A stretch of 48,938 bases of DNA, taken from NCBI RefSeq assembly GCF_001418345.1, contig NZ_LIPW01000011.1, positions 1 through 48,938 of the forward strand, in the 5' to 3' direction. This stretch comes from Pseudidiomarina woesei. Lineage in GTDB: Bacteria; Pseudomonadota; Gammaproteobacteria; Enterobacterales; Alteromonadaceae. Shown here piece after piece: positions 1 through 8,809 of the stretch (its first letter is position 1; each line of letters starts with the position of its first letter). The position numbers were made by a program, and so were the translations under genes. Under the pieces are notes generated by a model. That model saw only the letters and a program-made list of their open reading frames with translations, was not told the origin of the DNA and did no database searches.

Positions 1-210
1 GGTGCTATCCAAAACCGTTTCGAGTCTGCAATCACTAACTTGCAAACCAACGAAACCAACTTGGCAGCAGCGCGTTCACGTATCGAAGACGCTGACTACG
101 CGGTAGAAGTTGCGAACATGACGCGTGCGCAGATTCTTCAGCAGGCGGGTACTTCGGTTCTTGCGCAAGCAAACCAGGTTCCACAAGGCGTATTGTCACT
201 GTTGGGTTAA
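1..210 (+). CDS. Flagellin, C-terminal fragment (gene starts before the window)
   Basis: The window opens inside this gene; 69 codons and a TAA stop are visible in frame 1. The translation carries the conserved flagellin C-terminal D0/D1 helices: residues such as [20 protein letters not shown] followed by [16 protein letters not shown] and a terminal SLLG. Flagellin is secreted through the flagellar export channel and polymerises into the filament, and this end forms the inner D0 coiled coil. A strong hairpin terminator follows 33 bases after the stop. The variable centre and N-terminus are not visible, so I cannot tell which flagellin paralogue this is. Confidence 0.95.
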   Translation, partial: GAIQNRFESAITNLQTNETNLAAARSRIEDADYAVEVANMTRAQILQQAGTSVLAQANQVPQGVLSLLG

Positions 211-242
211 TACCGGCAGGGCTAATCCCCTTAGCAATGATG

Positions 243-267
243 AAAGGCACCTTCGGGTGCCTTTTTT
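243..267 (+). terminator. Rho-independent terminator after the flagellin gene
   Basis: A GC-rich stem (AAAGGCACC paired with GGTGCCTTT) is closed by a TTCG tetraloop and followed by a run of six T. This is a textbook intrinsic terminator. It separates the flagellin gene from the next gene, which has its own promoter just downstream. Confidence 0.93.
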
Positions 268-296
268 ATTGGCTGATCATGTCTCGACAAATAAAT

Positions 297-323
297 TAAA
301 GTTACTTGAATACCCGCCGATAA
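297..323 (+). promoter_or_regulatory. Sigma-28 (FliA) promoter for the 116-aa gene
   Basis: TAAAGTTA at 297-304, an 11-base spacer, then GCCGATAA at 316-323. This matches the FliA consensus (TAAAGTTT-N11-GCCGATAA) at all but one position, with the exact spacer. It lies about 50 bases before the start codon at 372 and just after the flagellin terminator, so the gene behind it is predicted to be a late (class-IV/III) flagellar gene. Confidence 0.88.
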
Positions 324-371
324 CGTTAGATGGCCTTAAAAACGGCCTAATTCGCGTACAAGGTAAATAAC

Positions 372-722
372 ATGAAAGTAGCAAGCGCAACCGTCACGTC
401 AGAGCAGTTAATTAATGATGTGATTCCAAAGCTTAAAACGGTCGAGTTTATTTTGGAAAGCAAACTCAAAGCCGCAATTCAAAACAGCACGGATGCGCAG
501 CAAAAAGCCAAGTATGAACGCCAGCAGCAAGAGTTTGAGTTGGAGTTAATGATGATTCAAATGAACTTAGATCATTTGCTGAGTCGGTATGCAGATATCA
601 TTAAACCCGAGGGGCGACGAGCGGAAAACACCTATTTGGAACTCGACGATAGCGAACGCGTGGCGTTATCAGCTATTATGAATTTGTATAATAAAGTCAG
701 TGCATTAGCATCAACTTTGTAA
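372..722 (+). CDS. Unrecognised helical protein of the late flagellar regulon (116 aa)
   Basis: I do not recognise this protein. It is small, lacks cysteine, signal peptide and membrane segment, and reads as almost all helix, with a charged Gln/Glu/Lys-rich amphipathic stretch at about residues 26-75. An AAGG ribosome site precedes the ATG by several bases. It stands between the flagellin gene and flaG and has its own sigma-28 promoter, which ties it to filament assembly or motility. Polar flagellar clusters often carry small helical export chaperones (FliT/FlaI, FliS) near flagellin, so a chaperone-like role is possible. That is inference from size, helicity and position only; no sequence motif of those families is visible. 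Confidence 0.8.
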   Translation: MKVASATVTSEQLINDVIPKLKTVEFILESKLKAAIQNSTDAQQKAKYERQQQEFELELMMIQMNLDHLLSRYADIIKPEGRRAENTYLELDDSERVALSAIMNLYNKVSALASTL

Positions 723-738
723 CCTTAATAAGCGCGGC

Positions 739-765
739 TAAAGTTTGTACAATTTTGGCCGATAT
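739..765 (+). promoter_or_regulatory. Sigma-28 (FliA) promoter for flaG
   Basis: TAAAGTTT at 739-746, exactly 11 bases, then GCCGATAT at 758-765. The -35 element is perfect and the -10 element has one mismatch to the FliA consensus. It begins 17 bases after the stop of the preceding gene and about 50 bases before the flaG ATG, so flaG is expressed separately with the late flagellar genes. Confidence 0.87.
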
Positions 766-813
766 CCAATGTAAGCGAAATGAAACGAAATTCGCATTTT
801 TGGAGAATACAGT

Positions 814-1161
814 ATGGCTACCCCAATTAATGAAGCCACTTCAAATTGGCCGGTAACAACCGCTGCCGCAGAAAAGCAGCGTTTAGACCGAGTATTGCAG
901 CAATTGCCTGCGGTGCGTCAAAGTGAAGCGCAGCGTGAAATTAAAAAAGATGAATTGGTAAAACCCGTTCAACAAATCAACGAAGTGATGAATAACTACG
1001 GTATTCACTTTGAGATGAACGACGATGCCGGCAAAATGGTGATTAAGGTTATTAGCCAAGAAACTGGTGAAGTGATTCGTCAAATTCCTAACGAAGAAGT
1101 ACTACGTATTGCCCAGCATTTGCACGAAATGTCAGGGCTATTGGTGCGCGAAGAGGCCTAA
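814..1161 (+). CDS. flaG: FlaG family flagellar protein
   Basis: The 115-aa product has a variable N-terminal half and a conserved FlaG domain at about residues 50-112. The domain shows the typical pattern of a short beta region (IHFEMNDDAGKMVIKVI), the turn ETGEVIRQIPNEEVL and a terminal amphipathic helix. FlaG influences polar flagellar filament length in Vibrio and Aeromonas relatives and usually lies between flagellin and fliD. Here fliD and fliS do not follow; the next gene is fliE on the other strand. A TGGAG ribosome site precedes the ATG, and a sigma-28 promoter lies upstream at 739-765. Confidence 0.92.
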   Translation: MATPINEATSNWPVTTAAAEKQRLDRVLQQLPAVRQSEAQREIKKDELVKPVQQINEVMNNYGIHFEMNDDAGKMVIKVISQETGEVIRQIPNEEVLRIAQHLHEMSGLLVREEA

Positions 1162-1170
1162 GGCCTCTTT
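1151..1170 (+). terminator. Short hairpin overlapping the flaG stop, between convergent flaG and fliE
   Basis: AAGAGGC (1151-1157) and GCCTCTT (1163-1169) form an inverted repeat around the flaG TAA, with a short T run. It lies between two convergent genes and may stop transcription of flaG. The T tract is short and the stem small, so strength is doubtful. Confidence 0.45.
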
Positions 1171-1184
1171 CACCGCACCCGCAA

Positions 1185-1529
1185 CTATACCTGCATATTC
1201 ATAATGTCTTTATAAGCGCTAATCAGCTTGTTGCGCACCTGCACGCCCATATCAAATGCCAAACCGGCTTTTTGTTTATCAACCATCACTTGGTTGAGCG
1301 ACACGTTAGGATCACCCAACTGAAACGCTTTGGTGGTTGCCGCTGAAGTTTGTTGCAGCGAGTTAATGCGCTCTATTGAATTCTTTAATTCGCCTGCAAA
1401 GCCGCCGTTTTGCGCTTTTTCAACGCCTGGCTGCACGTTCAAATTCACTTTAGCCGCGGCCGGTGCGGCTACTTCTGCCTTCATGGTTTGCATTTGCTGT
1501 AGCGCGGTTTGAATAGCCGGTACGCTCAT
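1185..1529 (-). CDS. fliE: Flagellar hook-basal body adaptor FliE
   Basis: The 114-aa protein ends in the conserved FliE signature (KAGLAFDMGVQVRNKLISAY then the terminal DIMNMQV at about 87-114). FliE joins the MS ring to the proximal rod and is an early substrate of the flagellar export gate. A GAGGG ribosome site precedes the ATG. In most polar flagellar clusters fliE leads the fliEFGHIJ operon on one strand. Here it is divergent from fliF, with about 170 bases between the two start codons. Confidence 0.95.
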   Translation of the reverse strand: MSVPAIQTALQQMQTMKAEVAAPAAAKVNLNVQPGVEKAQNGGFAGELKNSIERINSLQQTSAATTKAFQLGDPNVSLNQVMVDKQKAGLAFDMGVQVRNKLISAYKDIMNMQV

Positions 1530-1700
1530 GGAAATCCCTCTTTCCTACTGAAATAACATGCAGCAACTATACGCGCGCGCAAGTAATGTGAAGCCTGTAA
1601 TAAAGCATAAAAAAGTGCGCTTATTGTCACTTTGACTTGCATTACCTTGGGCATAATGTGCAGTAGATAAATCCGTGCACAAATTGAATTGAGATACCCA

Positions 1701-3470
1701 ATGGAAGCAACGCAAGCGCAAACAATGAACAGCCCAGCACCTGGCGCAGTAGCGCCACAGCAATGGCTGAACAAGCTAAAACAAAGTGGTTTAGTGCCGC
1801 TGCTTATTGGCGGTGCGGCCTTTATCGGCTTGGTGTTTGCCTTGGTCATGTGGGCCAGCGCCCCTGAGTACCGCGTGCTGTATAGCAATTTAAGCGAGGC
1901 CGATGGCGGCCGTATTGTGAACGAGCTAGATACGCGTCAAATTCCATACCAGCTAAATGGTGCTGGCACTATTTTGGTACCGAGTGATCAAGTGCATAAG
2001 TTGCGCTTACAAATGGCCGAGCAAGGCTTGCCGCAAGGTGGCAACGCCGGTTTCTCACTGATGGACAACCAGGCGTTTGGTATTAGCCAATTTGCTGAGC
2101 AAGTTAACTTCCAACGAGCACTTGAAGGTGAATTGTCCAGTTCTATGGAATCTTTAGGCCCAGTGCAAAAAGCGCGTGTGCATTTGGCCATGGCCAAAGC
2201 TTCCGTGTTTGTGCGCGAGCGCGAGCCTGCCAAAGCCTCGGTTATTTTAACCCTGCACCCTGGCCGAAAACTCGGTGACGGCCAAGTTCAGGCTATTATT
2301 CATATGGTGTCTAGCAGCGTGCCTGAACTTGCACCGGACAACGTGACGGTGGTGGATCAATACGGCGCACTGTTGTCACAAAATAACCGTGACGACGCAT
2401 TAAGCGGCTCAAAACTAGACTACATTCAACAAGTAGAACGCTCATATCAGCAGCGCATTGAGAACATCCTGATACCAATTTTGGGTCGCGACAACATTAA
2501 AGCACAGGTAGTGGCGCAAATTGATTTTTCAAAACGTGAAGCCACTGCCGAGCGTTACAGCCCGAACCAAACCGCCGATACTGCAGCAATTCGTAGCATT
2601 CAACGCAATACCAATTTGCAAGGTTCAGGCAATGGCGCTATGGGCATTCCTGGTGCGCTAACCAATACCCCACCAGGTGTTGAGCCTTCGCCAGTAGAAG
2701 CGCCTGCTGAAGGCGATGAAGGTGAAGTGGCAACAAATACCGGCACCCGCGCTGTGCAGCAAGACCAAGTGGTGAACTATGAGCTTGACCGTTTTGTTGA
2801 GCACGTTGATCACCAACGCGGCCAACTAGAGCGTTTATCGGTTGCTGTGGTAATTAACCATCGCACCACGCTAGACGAAGAAGGCAACCCGCAAATGGTG
2901 CCACGTAGTGATGAAGAGCTAGAGTACATTAATCGTCTTGTGCGCCAAGCGATGGGCTTTCAAGAAGCACGTGGTGACCAAATTGAAGTGGTTAATAGCC
3001 CGTTTGTAAACGAGCGTGACAACGTGGTTGAAGAGCCGTGGTATAAGCAACCAGCAGTAATGCAACTAGCACAAAACATTGTGCGCTACGTGTTGGCGGG
3101 CATTGGTATTTTACTGCTGTATTTAATGCTGCTGCGCCCATTAATGAAACGTTATGTGCATATTACGCCAGCCGCCGAAGGCGCCGTCGCAACCAACGGT
3201 AAAGGTACGCTTCGAGCCGTTGTAGGCGATGATGACGACATGGAAGAAGTTGTGGTGAAACGCCGTCGTCGCAAAGACGGTTCAACCTATGATGACGAAA
3301 ACGACTTTGACGACGAAGAAGCCGCAGGCGACAGTTTCCATTGGCCAGAGCAGCGTAAAAACAAGAGTTACACGCAAGCCTTGGCGAAAGCGAAAGAAAT
3401 TGCGCAGTCTAACCCGCGCCAAGTAGCCCGTATTTTACAGAATTGGATGAACGAAGATGACCACGTCTAA
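1701..3470 (+). CDS. fliF: Flagellar MS-ring protein FliF
   Basis: FliF forms the membrane-embedded MS ring on which the rotor and export gate are built. The 589-aa product has a first membrane helix at about 31-52, followed by the YscJ/FliF ring-building signature (SAPEYRVLYSNLSEADGGRI), a long periplasmic part and a second helix at about 462-482. A cytoplasmic tail ends in an acidic stretch and the FliG-binding segment. I chose the ATG at 1701, with GAG seven bases before; a TTG at 1689 in the same frame would add four residues. It is first in a run of overlapping genes and overlaps fliG by 14 bases. Confidence 0.97.
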   Translation: MEATQAQTMNSPAPGAVAPQQWLNKLKQSGLVPLLIGGAAFIGLVFALVMWASAPEYRVLYSNLSEADGGRIVNELDTRQIPYQLNGAGTILVPSDQVHKLRLQMAEQGLPQGGNAGFSLMDNQAFGISQFAEQVNFQRALEGELSSSMESLGPVQKARVHLAMAKASVFVREREPAKASVILTLHPGRKLGDGQVQAIIHMVSSSVPELAPDNVTVVDQYGALLSQNNRDDALSGSKLDYIQQVERSYQQRIENILIPILGRDNIKAQVVAQIDFSKREATAERYSPNQTADTAAIRSIQRNTNLQGSGNGAMGIPGALTNTPPGVEPSPVEAPAEGDEGEVATNTGTRAVQQDQVVNYELDRFVEHVDHQRGQLERLSVAVVINHRTTLDEEGNPQMVPRSDEELEYINRLVRQAMGFQEARGDQIEVVNSPFVNERDNVVEEPWYKQPAVMQLAQNIVRYVLAGIGILLLYLMLLRPLMKRYVHITPAAEGAVATNGKGTLRAVVGDDDDMEEVVVKRRRRKDGSTYDDENDFDDEEAAGDSFHWPEQRKNKSYTQALAKAKEIAQSNPRQVARILQNWMNEDDHV

Positions 3471-4494
3471 CGCAACCGACCGTAACGCTGACAAGAGTGT
3501 TGCCAAAGAAATGAGCGGCTTGCGTCGTTCGGCGCTGCTGTTATTGATGCTGGAAGAAGAGTCGGCAGCGGAAGTGTTTAAGCATTTTCCGCCGAACCAG
3601 ATTCAGAAAATCAGTAAAGAAATGACCAAGCTTTCGGATGTGTCTCACGCAGATATTAAAGCTGTGCTGGAGATGTTCCATAACGACTTGTCGAACACGC
3701 CGTCTCTGGATAAGTACGACGACTACGTGCGTTCCGTGCTCACCAAAGCCTTGGGCTCAGACCGCGCCAATACACTCATTGAAGATGTACTTGAGCACAA
3801 AGTTGGCGGTATTGGTATTGACGCTCTAAACATGATGGACGTGCCTGAAGTGGCCGAGATGATTCGCGATGAGCATCCGCAAATTATCGCCACCATTTTG
3901 ATTCATTTAGACCGCGCACAAGCAGCTGGTGTATTAGAGCTATTTGATGAGCGCTTGCGCAATGACGTGGTGTTGCGTGTGGCTACGTTTACTGGTGTGC
4001 AACCAGCGGCGCTGCAAGAGCTCACCGAAGTACTGGGCGGCATGCTCGATGGTCAGTCACTGAAACGCAGCAAAATGGGTGGTGTACGCACCGCAGCCGA
4101 AATTCTTAACTTGCTTAGTGCAGGCCAAGAAGACACCGCGTTGGAAAACATTCGTGCTTACAACGACGAATTGGCTCAAAAAATTGTCGACGAAATGTTC
4201 TTGTTCGAGAACCTTATGGACTTGGACGATCGCAGTATTCAGGTACTACTACGGCAAATCGAAACGACTTCGCTGGTGGTGGCACTCAAAGGTGCCGACG
4301 ATGGCTTAGTCGAGAAATTCTTGCGCAATATGTCGCAGCGTGCCGCACAGCTTATTCGCGAAGAAATGGAAACTCGTGGGCCTATTCGTGTTTCACAGGT
4401 TGAAAGCGAGCAGAAAGCAATTCTACAAGTGGTTCGTCGCTTGGCCGACTCGGGTGAAATTGTGTTGAGTAGTGGTGATGATGCCTTCGTCTAA
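3457..4494 (+). CDS. fliG: Flagellar motor switch protein FliG
   Basis: FliG is the C-ring subunit that contacts the stator and generates torque. The 345-aa protein has the N-terminal FliF-binding region (GLRRSALLLLMLEEE near residue 20), the EHPQ motif at about 139-142, a Gly-Gly hinge near 208, and a C-terminal torque domain with the charged helix around 295-315 (RAAQLIREEME). Length matches the family. The ATG lies inside the end of fliF, which suggests translational coupling. Confidence 0.97.
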   Translation: MTTSNATDRNADKSVAKEMSGLRRSALLLLMLEEESAAEVFKHFPPNQIQKISKEMTKLSDVSHADIKAVLEMFHNDLSNTPSLDKYDDYVRSVLTKALGSDRANTLIEDVLEHKVGGIGIDALNMMDVPEVAEMIRDEHPQIIATILIHLDRAQAAGVLELFDERLRNDVVLRVATFTGVQPAALQELTEVLGGMLDGQSLKRSKMGGVRTAAEILNLLSAGQEDTALENIRAYNDELAQKIVDEMFLFENLMDLDDRSIQVLLRQIETTSLVVALKGADDGLVEKFLRNMSQRAAQLIREEMETRGPIRVSQVESEQKAILQVVRRLADSGEIVLSSGDDAFV

Positions 4495-5164
4495 TACGAA
4501 CAACCAGTGGCGTAGCTGGAACATGGAGCCATTGGCCGCGAAGCAAAAACGCGATGCCAAGCAACAAGCACAAGCTGAGCAAGCACAATTTGATCAGCAA
4601 AGTGAGTTGCGCAAGCTCCGCGAGGAAGCGCGCCAGCAAGCCTATGAAGAGGGTTTGAAAGCGGGTCGCGAAGCGGGTTACCAAGCTGGTCATGAAGAAG
4701 GCTTAAAAGCTGGCCGTGAAGAAGGCTTAGCGCATTACAACGAGCAATTGAACACAGCGTTAGCGCCGTTGAGCGCGCTGATTAAAGAAGCCGACGCAGC
4801 CGTACAGGGTATGGACGCACATTTGTCAGAAAGTTTGTTGCAACTGGCGTTAACCGTAGGTCGACAATTAGCTGGAGAAGCCCTTGACGCAAACCCAGAA
4901 CAAGTTTTAGAGCTTATTCGTGCCATATTGCACGAAGACCCCATGCTTACTGACAAACCCGTATTACTGTTAAACCCTGACGATTTAGCACTGGTGAAGC
5001 AGCATTTAGAACAAGAAATTGCCGTTGTCGGCTGGAAACTGCGAGCCGATGAGCGATTAGAACGCGGCGGTTGCCGTTTAATTAGCGCCAACGGTGAGCT
5101 AGACGCCACCATTGAAACCCGTTGGCAACGTATTGTGCACCAACTAAGAGGACGCCATGGCTAG
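4478..5164 (+). CDS. fliH: Flagellar export ATPase regulator FliH
   Basis: FliH holds the export ATPase FliI and links it to the C ring. The protein is about 228 aa. Its N-terminal half is charged and rich in Gln, and at residues 59-83 seven glycines occur every fourth residue, giving the uninterrupted GxxxG repeat typical of FliH helices. The C-terminal half matches the FliH/YscL domain that binds FliI. The ATG at 4478 is chosen because a GAG lies eight bases before it; GTG 4472 and ATG 4481 are alternatives. It overlaps fliG by about 17 bases and fliI by 8 bases. Confidence 0.94.
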   Translation: MMPSSNTNNQWRSWNMEPLAAKQKRDAKQQAQAEQAQFDQQSELRKLREEARQQAYEEGLKAGREAGYQAGHEEGLKAGREEGLAHYNEQLNTALAPLSALIKEADAAVQGMDAHLSESLLQLALTVGRQLAGEALDANPEQVLELIRAILHEDPMLTDKPVLLLNPDDLALVKQHLEQEIAVVGWKLRADERLERGGCRLISANGELDATIETRWQRIVHQLRGRHG

Positions 5165-6530
5165 CGCCCAGCAGCAACTCGACCAATGGCAGGTTACGCT
5201 TAATAGTGTTAACCAGCGCCTGCAGCACTTACCCCAGTGGTATATGTGCGGTCGATTGGTGCGCGCAACCGGCATGGTGCTTGAAGCCGTTGGCCTGAAG
5301 CTGCCAGTGGGCAGCAGTTGCGTAATTGAGTTGCCACAACACGGCGAGGCCTTGGTTGAAGCCGAGGTAGTTGGATTCGCCGGCGATATTACCTATTTAA
5401 TGCCACTAGACGCGGTGCAGGGTTTAGTACCTGGCGCACGCGTGATGCCGCTGAACGATGGCCACAATGATAGCCGTCGATTTCCGCTTGGCGAAAACTT
5501 GTTGGGTCGCGTGCTCGACGGCAGTGGCCGCCCGCTTGATAACAAGCCGCTACCTAAACAAGCCGACTATGGCTATTTAGCGACAAAAACCATTAACCCC
5601 ATGCAACGCGCGCCTATTGATACCGCAATTGATGTGGGTATTCGTGCCATCAACGGGCTGTTAAGCGTGGGTCGCGGCCAGCGCATGGGCCTGTTTGCCG
5701 GTTCTGGTGTGGGTAAGTCGGTATTGCTGGGCATGATGGCGCGCTTCACCAAAGCCGATGTTATTGTGGTTGGCTTAATTGGTGAACGTGGTCGCGAAGT
5801 GCAAGAATTTATAGACCATATTTTAGGGGCCGAAGGCATGGCGCGCTCGGTAGTGGTTGCCGCCCCAGCTGACGCATCGCCGTTACAACGTTTGCAAGGC
5901 GCCTCATACGCGACCCGCTTAGCGGAAGACTTTCGCGATAAGGGCAAACATGTGCTGCTCATCATGGACTCGCTAACGCGTTTTGCTATGGCACAACGTG
6001 AAATAGCCCTCGCTATTGGCGAGCCTCCAGCAACCAAAGGCTATCCACCCAGCGTATTTGCAAAAATTCCAGCGCTAGTTGAGCGCACAGGTAATGGCGT
6101 ACGTGGCGGCGGCTCAATCACAGCGTTCTATACTGTATTAACAGAGGGTGATGACCAACAAGACCCCATTGCCGATTCAACCCGCGCCATTTTGGACGGT
6201 CACATTGTGTTGTCTCGCAACTTAGCGGAAAGCGGTCATTACCCGGCTATTGACGTAGAAGCTTCTATCAGCCGTGTAATGCCGTCGGTAACGACATTGG
6301 GTCATCAACAACAAGCTCAACGCTTGAAGAAATTATTCTCTGTTTACCAGCGTAATCGCGACTTAATTAGCGTTGGGGCGTATAGCCCAGGGCACGACCC
6401 GTTACTTGACCAAGCAGTGCAAAAGTTCCCGCAAATAGAGGCCTATTTGCAGCAAAAAATGAACGACCAAGCACCGATTGCCCAAGCACTACAACGCTTA
6501 ACTGAATTAGTAGGAGGTTCGTCGTCATGA
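5157..6530 (+). CDS. fliI: Flagellum-specific export ATPase FliI
   Basis: FliI is the hexameric ATPase that helps feed substrates into the flagellar type III export gate. The 457-aa protein resembles the F1 beta subunit. Its Walker A is GSGVGKS at 182-188, followed by [14 protein letters not shown], a Walker B region with [11 protein letters not shown] near 265-275 and the [18 protein letters not shown] segment. The ATG overlaps the end of fliH by eight bases, and the stop overlaps the fliJ start as ATGA. Confidence 0.97.
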   Translation: MASAQQQLDQWQVTLNSVNQRLQHLPQWYMCGRLVRATGMVLEAVGLKLPVGSSCVIELPQHGEALVEAEVVGFAGDITYLMPLDAVQGLVPGARVMPLNDGHNDSRRFPLGENLLGRVLDGSGRPLDNKPLPKQADYGYLATKTINPMQRAPIDTAIDVGIRAINGLLSVGRGQRMGLFAGSGVGKSVLLGMMARFTKADVIVVGLIGERGREVQEFIDHILGAEGMARSVVVAAPADASPLQRLQGASYATRLAEDFRDKGKHVLLIMDSLTRFAMAQREIALAIGEPPATKGYPPSVFAKIPALVERTGNGVRGGGSITAFYTVLTEGDDQQDPIADSTRAILDGHIVLSRNLAESGHYPAIDVEASISRVMPSVTTLGHQQQAQRLKKLFSVYQRNRDLISVGAYSPGHDPLLDQAVQKFPQIEAYLQQKMNDQAPIAQALQRLTELVGGSSS

Positions 6531-6973
6531 ATAGCGTCGTTCTCGCCCACTTAACCGAGCAAGCTGAAAAAGCACGCAACGAAGCGGCCAAATTATTGGC
6601 TGAAGAGCGTCAAAACAAACAAAGAATTGCCCAGCAATTACAAACGTTGCAGCAGTATCGCAATGACTATGCCGTGCAGTTACAACAGCAAATGCAAAAT
6701 GGCATTGCAACGCATTTATTAACCAATTACCGGCACTTTTTGGCAAGCTTAGATCATGCCATTCAACGAGCGCAAAATGCGCTAGTCGATCAAGAAGGTA
6801 AAGTCGATAAAAGCCAACAACTTTGGCAGACCAAACAACGTAAACTGGCTTCTTACGAAACGCTCAGCGACAGAAAGCAAGCCGCCGCAGCCAAAGTAGC
6901 TAATCAACGAGAACAGAAGCTGGCGGATGAACTTTCGCTGGCAATGTACATGCGTCAGCGCGGGCTGCGTTAG
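6527..6973 (+). CDS. fliJ: Flagellar export chaperone-escort protein FliJ
   Basis: FliJ is a coiled-coil stalk protein that sits in the FliI hexamer and helps recycle export chaperones. The 148-aa product is nearly all charged coiled coil with many Gln, Lys and Glu residues and no membrane segment. It begins with an ATGA overlap with fliI and has the family's usual length. Assignment rests on composition, position directly after fliI and the FliJ-type helical pattern. Confidence 0.92.
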   Translation: MNSVVLAHLTEQAEKARNEAAKLLAEERQNKQRIAQQLQTLQQYRNDYAVQLQQQMQNGIATHLLTNYRHFLASLDHAIQRAQNALVDQEGKVDKSQQLWQTKQRKLASYETLSDRKQAAAAKVANQREQKLADELSLAMYMRQRGLR

Positions 6974-6989
6974 GAGAAACAAGGTGAGC

Positions 6990-8207
6990 ATGATGGTAAA
7001 TTTCAATAATTTAGTGAATACCGCACCGGGCGCCAACAAAGGCTCGGTAAATGCGTCGGAAGGTGCTACACCGTCACAAGGTTTCGCCGCCTTATTTGCA
7101 GCGTTACAGCCGCAAACTGACCACTTAAATCAAGCGCCCACGCAAGCTCAGCTACAGCAGATAGCTAAAAACCTGAACGCGAATGAGCAGGAGCAGTTGC
7201 TTGAGCAGGCCGATTTGAGCCCTGAAACTATCGCGCTCATTGTTGCCCAGTTGCAACAGCAACAAGCCATTCAACAACCTCAAGTTGCTGCAGAACAACC
7301 AACCGCCACATTGCCTCAAGTCGCTGAATCAAGCAAAGCTAGAAATGTGGCTGCAAACCTAGCCACGCAATCACAGGCGCAAGCTTCTAGCGCAACTGTG
7401 GGGCAACAAACAATTGAGAACACCGCCCCCTTAACTGCTGGGCCTTTATTATCAGGTAAAATTACCGAGACGGCTAAACAAGCTCAGCCACCAGTGTTTA
7501 CCACTCCAGTAGCGCCGCGCAATCCAGAACAGACAGACGCTCGTGTTGCGTCGACTACATGGGTGGCTGATTTGAAGCCGGTTGACCAAATAACACCTAT
7601 TGATAGTACGCGGCCGGCACAAGTGACCACGGCCACCATGACCACCAGCGTGATCATGATTGATGCACCTGTTGCGCAGTCAGCACCGTCGACACAAGCT
7701 ATACCAGCGACACCTAGCACAACAGTAACAACGGCTTCTCTTGCCGCCCCCGTAGGTAGTCAAGCTTGGGCCAACCAACTGCAGCAAAACGTACTGCAAA
7801 TGGTTATGCACAACCAAAACGAAATGACATTACGCTTACATCCAGCCGAGTTAGGGCCTTTGCAAGTGCAATTGCGTATGGATGACACTACCGCGCAGCT
7901 AAATATTTTGACCCATAGCCAGCAGGTTCGCGGTGCACTTGAGCACGCCCTGCCTACACTGCGCGAGGCGCTGGCAAACCAGGGTATTCAATTAGGCGAA
8001 TCTAACGTCAATGATCAAGGTCAACAGTTTGCTCAGCAACAAGCACGGCAGCAGGCACAGCAATGGGCCGCTAATGCGCAAAACAATGCACAAAATTTTG
8101 ACGAAAATACTGTAGAAAGTTCGGAATCGGCCGAAAATACTGACATGGGCGAAAATTCTCGGCATACTGCCGCCGCCTTAAATGGTCAAGTCGATACCTT
8201 TGCTTAA
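6990..8207 (+). CDS. fliK: Flagellar hook-length control protein FliK
   Basis: FliK measures hook length and switches export specificity to filament proteins. The product is about 405 aa. It has a long low-complexity middle rich in Ala, Gln, Thr and Pro (about 20-250), then the conserved Flg_hook C-terminal domain, marked by LRLHPAELGPLQVQLRMDD near 281-300 and by REALANQGIQLGESNV. The extreme tail is Gln/Asn-rich. The start is ATG 6990, with AGGAG and AAGG upstream; GTG 6984 has the better spacing to AGGAG and would add two residues. Confidence 0.93.
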   Translation: MMVNFNNLVNTAPGANKGSVNASEGATPSQGFAALFAALQPQTDHLNQAPTQAQLQQIAKNLNANEQEQLLEQADLSPETIALIVAQLQQQQAIQQPQVAAEQPTATLPQVAESSKARNVAANLATQSQAQASSATVGQQTIENTAPLTAGPLLSGKITETAKQAQPPVFTTPVAPRNPEQTDARVASTTWVADLKPVDQITPIDSTRPAQVTTATMTTSVIMIDAPVAQSAPSTQAIPATPSTTVTTASLAAPVGSQAWANQLQQNVLQMVMHNQNEMTLRLHPAELGPLQVQLRMDDTTAQLNILTHSQQVRGALEHALPTLREALANQGIQLGESNVNDQGQQFAQQQARQQAQQWAANAQNNAQNFDENTVESSESAENTDMGENSRHTAAALNGQVDTFA

Positions 8208-8272
8208 TCGTGCGCTAACAATAAGCGATAATAAAGCAAAGGCTTAGCTGATAAAGAACGAAGGAATTTAAC

Positions 8273-8764
8273 ATGGCGCGTAAAAACGACACACAGGCAG
8301 CTCCAGGCGGAAACAATTCGCCAATCATGCTGATTATTTTAATATTGGTGCTCGTGCTGATTGGTGCAAACACCTACTTACTGTGGGACACGCGTAATTT
8401 AGCGGCGGCGACGGCTATGGGCACAACACCAGCTGAACCTGAACCGACCGACCCAGTATTTTTATCTATACAGCCATTTACCGTGAACTTAGCGAGCGAT
8501 CAATTTGGCCCACGCTTACTTTACACTGGGTTAACTCTTGAGTTACCGAGCGAACAAGTAAAAATGACTTTAACGAAGAATATGCCACAGGTTCGTAACC
8601 GTCTGTTGGTGCTGCTGTCGGGGCAAGAGGCGGAAAAAATTGCCCAGTCTGAGGGTAAGAAAATTCTAGCAAAAAGTATTATGGATTCGCTTAGCGCTCC
8701 TTATCAAGGCGACGAAGCGCTGGCCATAAACGACGTATTATTTACTGAGTTTATTGTTCAATAA
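8273..8764 (+). CDS. fliL: Flagellar basal body-associated protein FliL
   Basis: FliL is a single-span inner membrane protein that surrounds and supports the stator. The 163-aa product has a short cytoplasmic start, a membrane helix at about 17-38, a Pro/Glu linker and a periplasmic domain related to SPFH folds, ending in VLFTEFIVQ as in many FliL proteins. A GAAGGA ribosome site precedes the ATG. It follows fliK after 65 bases with no clear terminator between them. Confidence 0.95.
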   Translation: MARKNDTQAAPGGNNSPIMLIILILVLVLIGANTYLLWDTRNLAAATAMGTTPAEPEPTDPVFLSIQPFTVNLASDQFGPRLLYTGLTLELPSEQVKMTLTKNMPQVRNRLLVLLSGQEAEKIAQSEGKKILAKSIMDSLSAPYQGDEALAINDVLFTEFIVQ

Positions 8765-8809
8765 GGTGAGCAATAAGTTGTTCAGTAACTTAAATAACTA
8801 AGAGTACTT

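Noticed and set aside
1590-1660. Sigma-54 promoters for fliE or fliF
   Set aside because: Sequences with TTGC and CAC elements exist on both strands, but the GG of the -24 box is missing or the spacing is wrong.
1689-1700. Upstream TTG start for fliF
   Set aside because: It overlaps the likely ribosome site of the ATG at 1701 and adds only four residues.
4382-4693. Minus-strand open frame opposite fliG/fliH
   Set aside because: It is a shadow of well-supported genes and has no recognisable protein features.
7260-7760. Low-complexity Gln/Ala/Thr region as a separate repeat element
   Set aside because: It is the ordinary variable middle of FliK.
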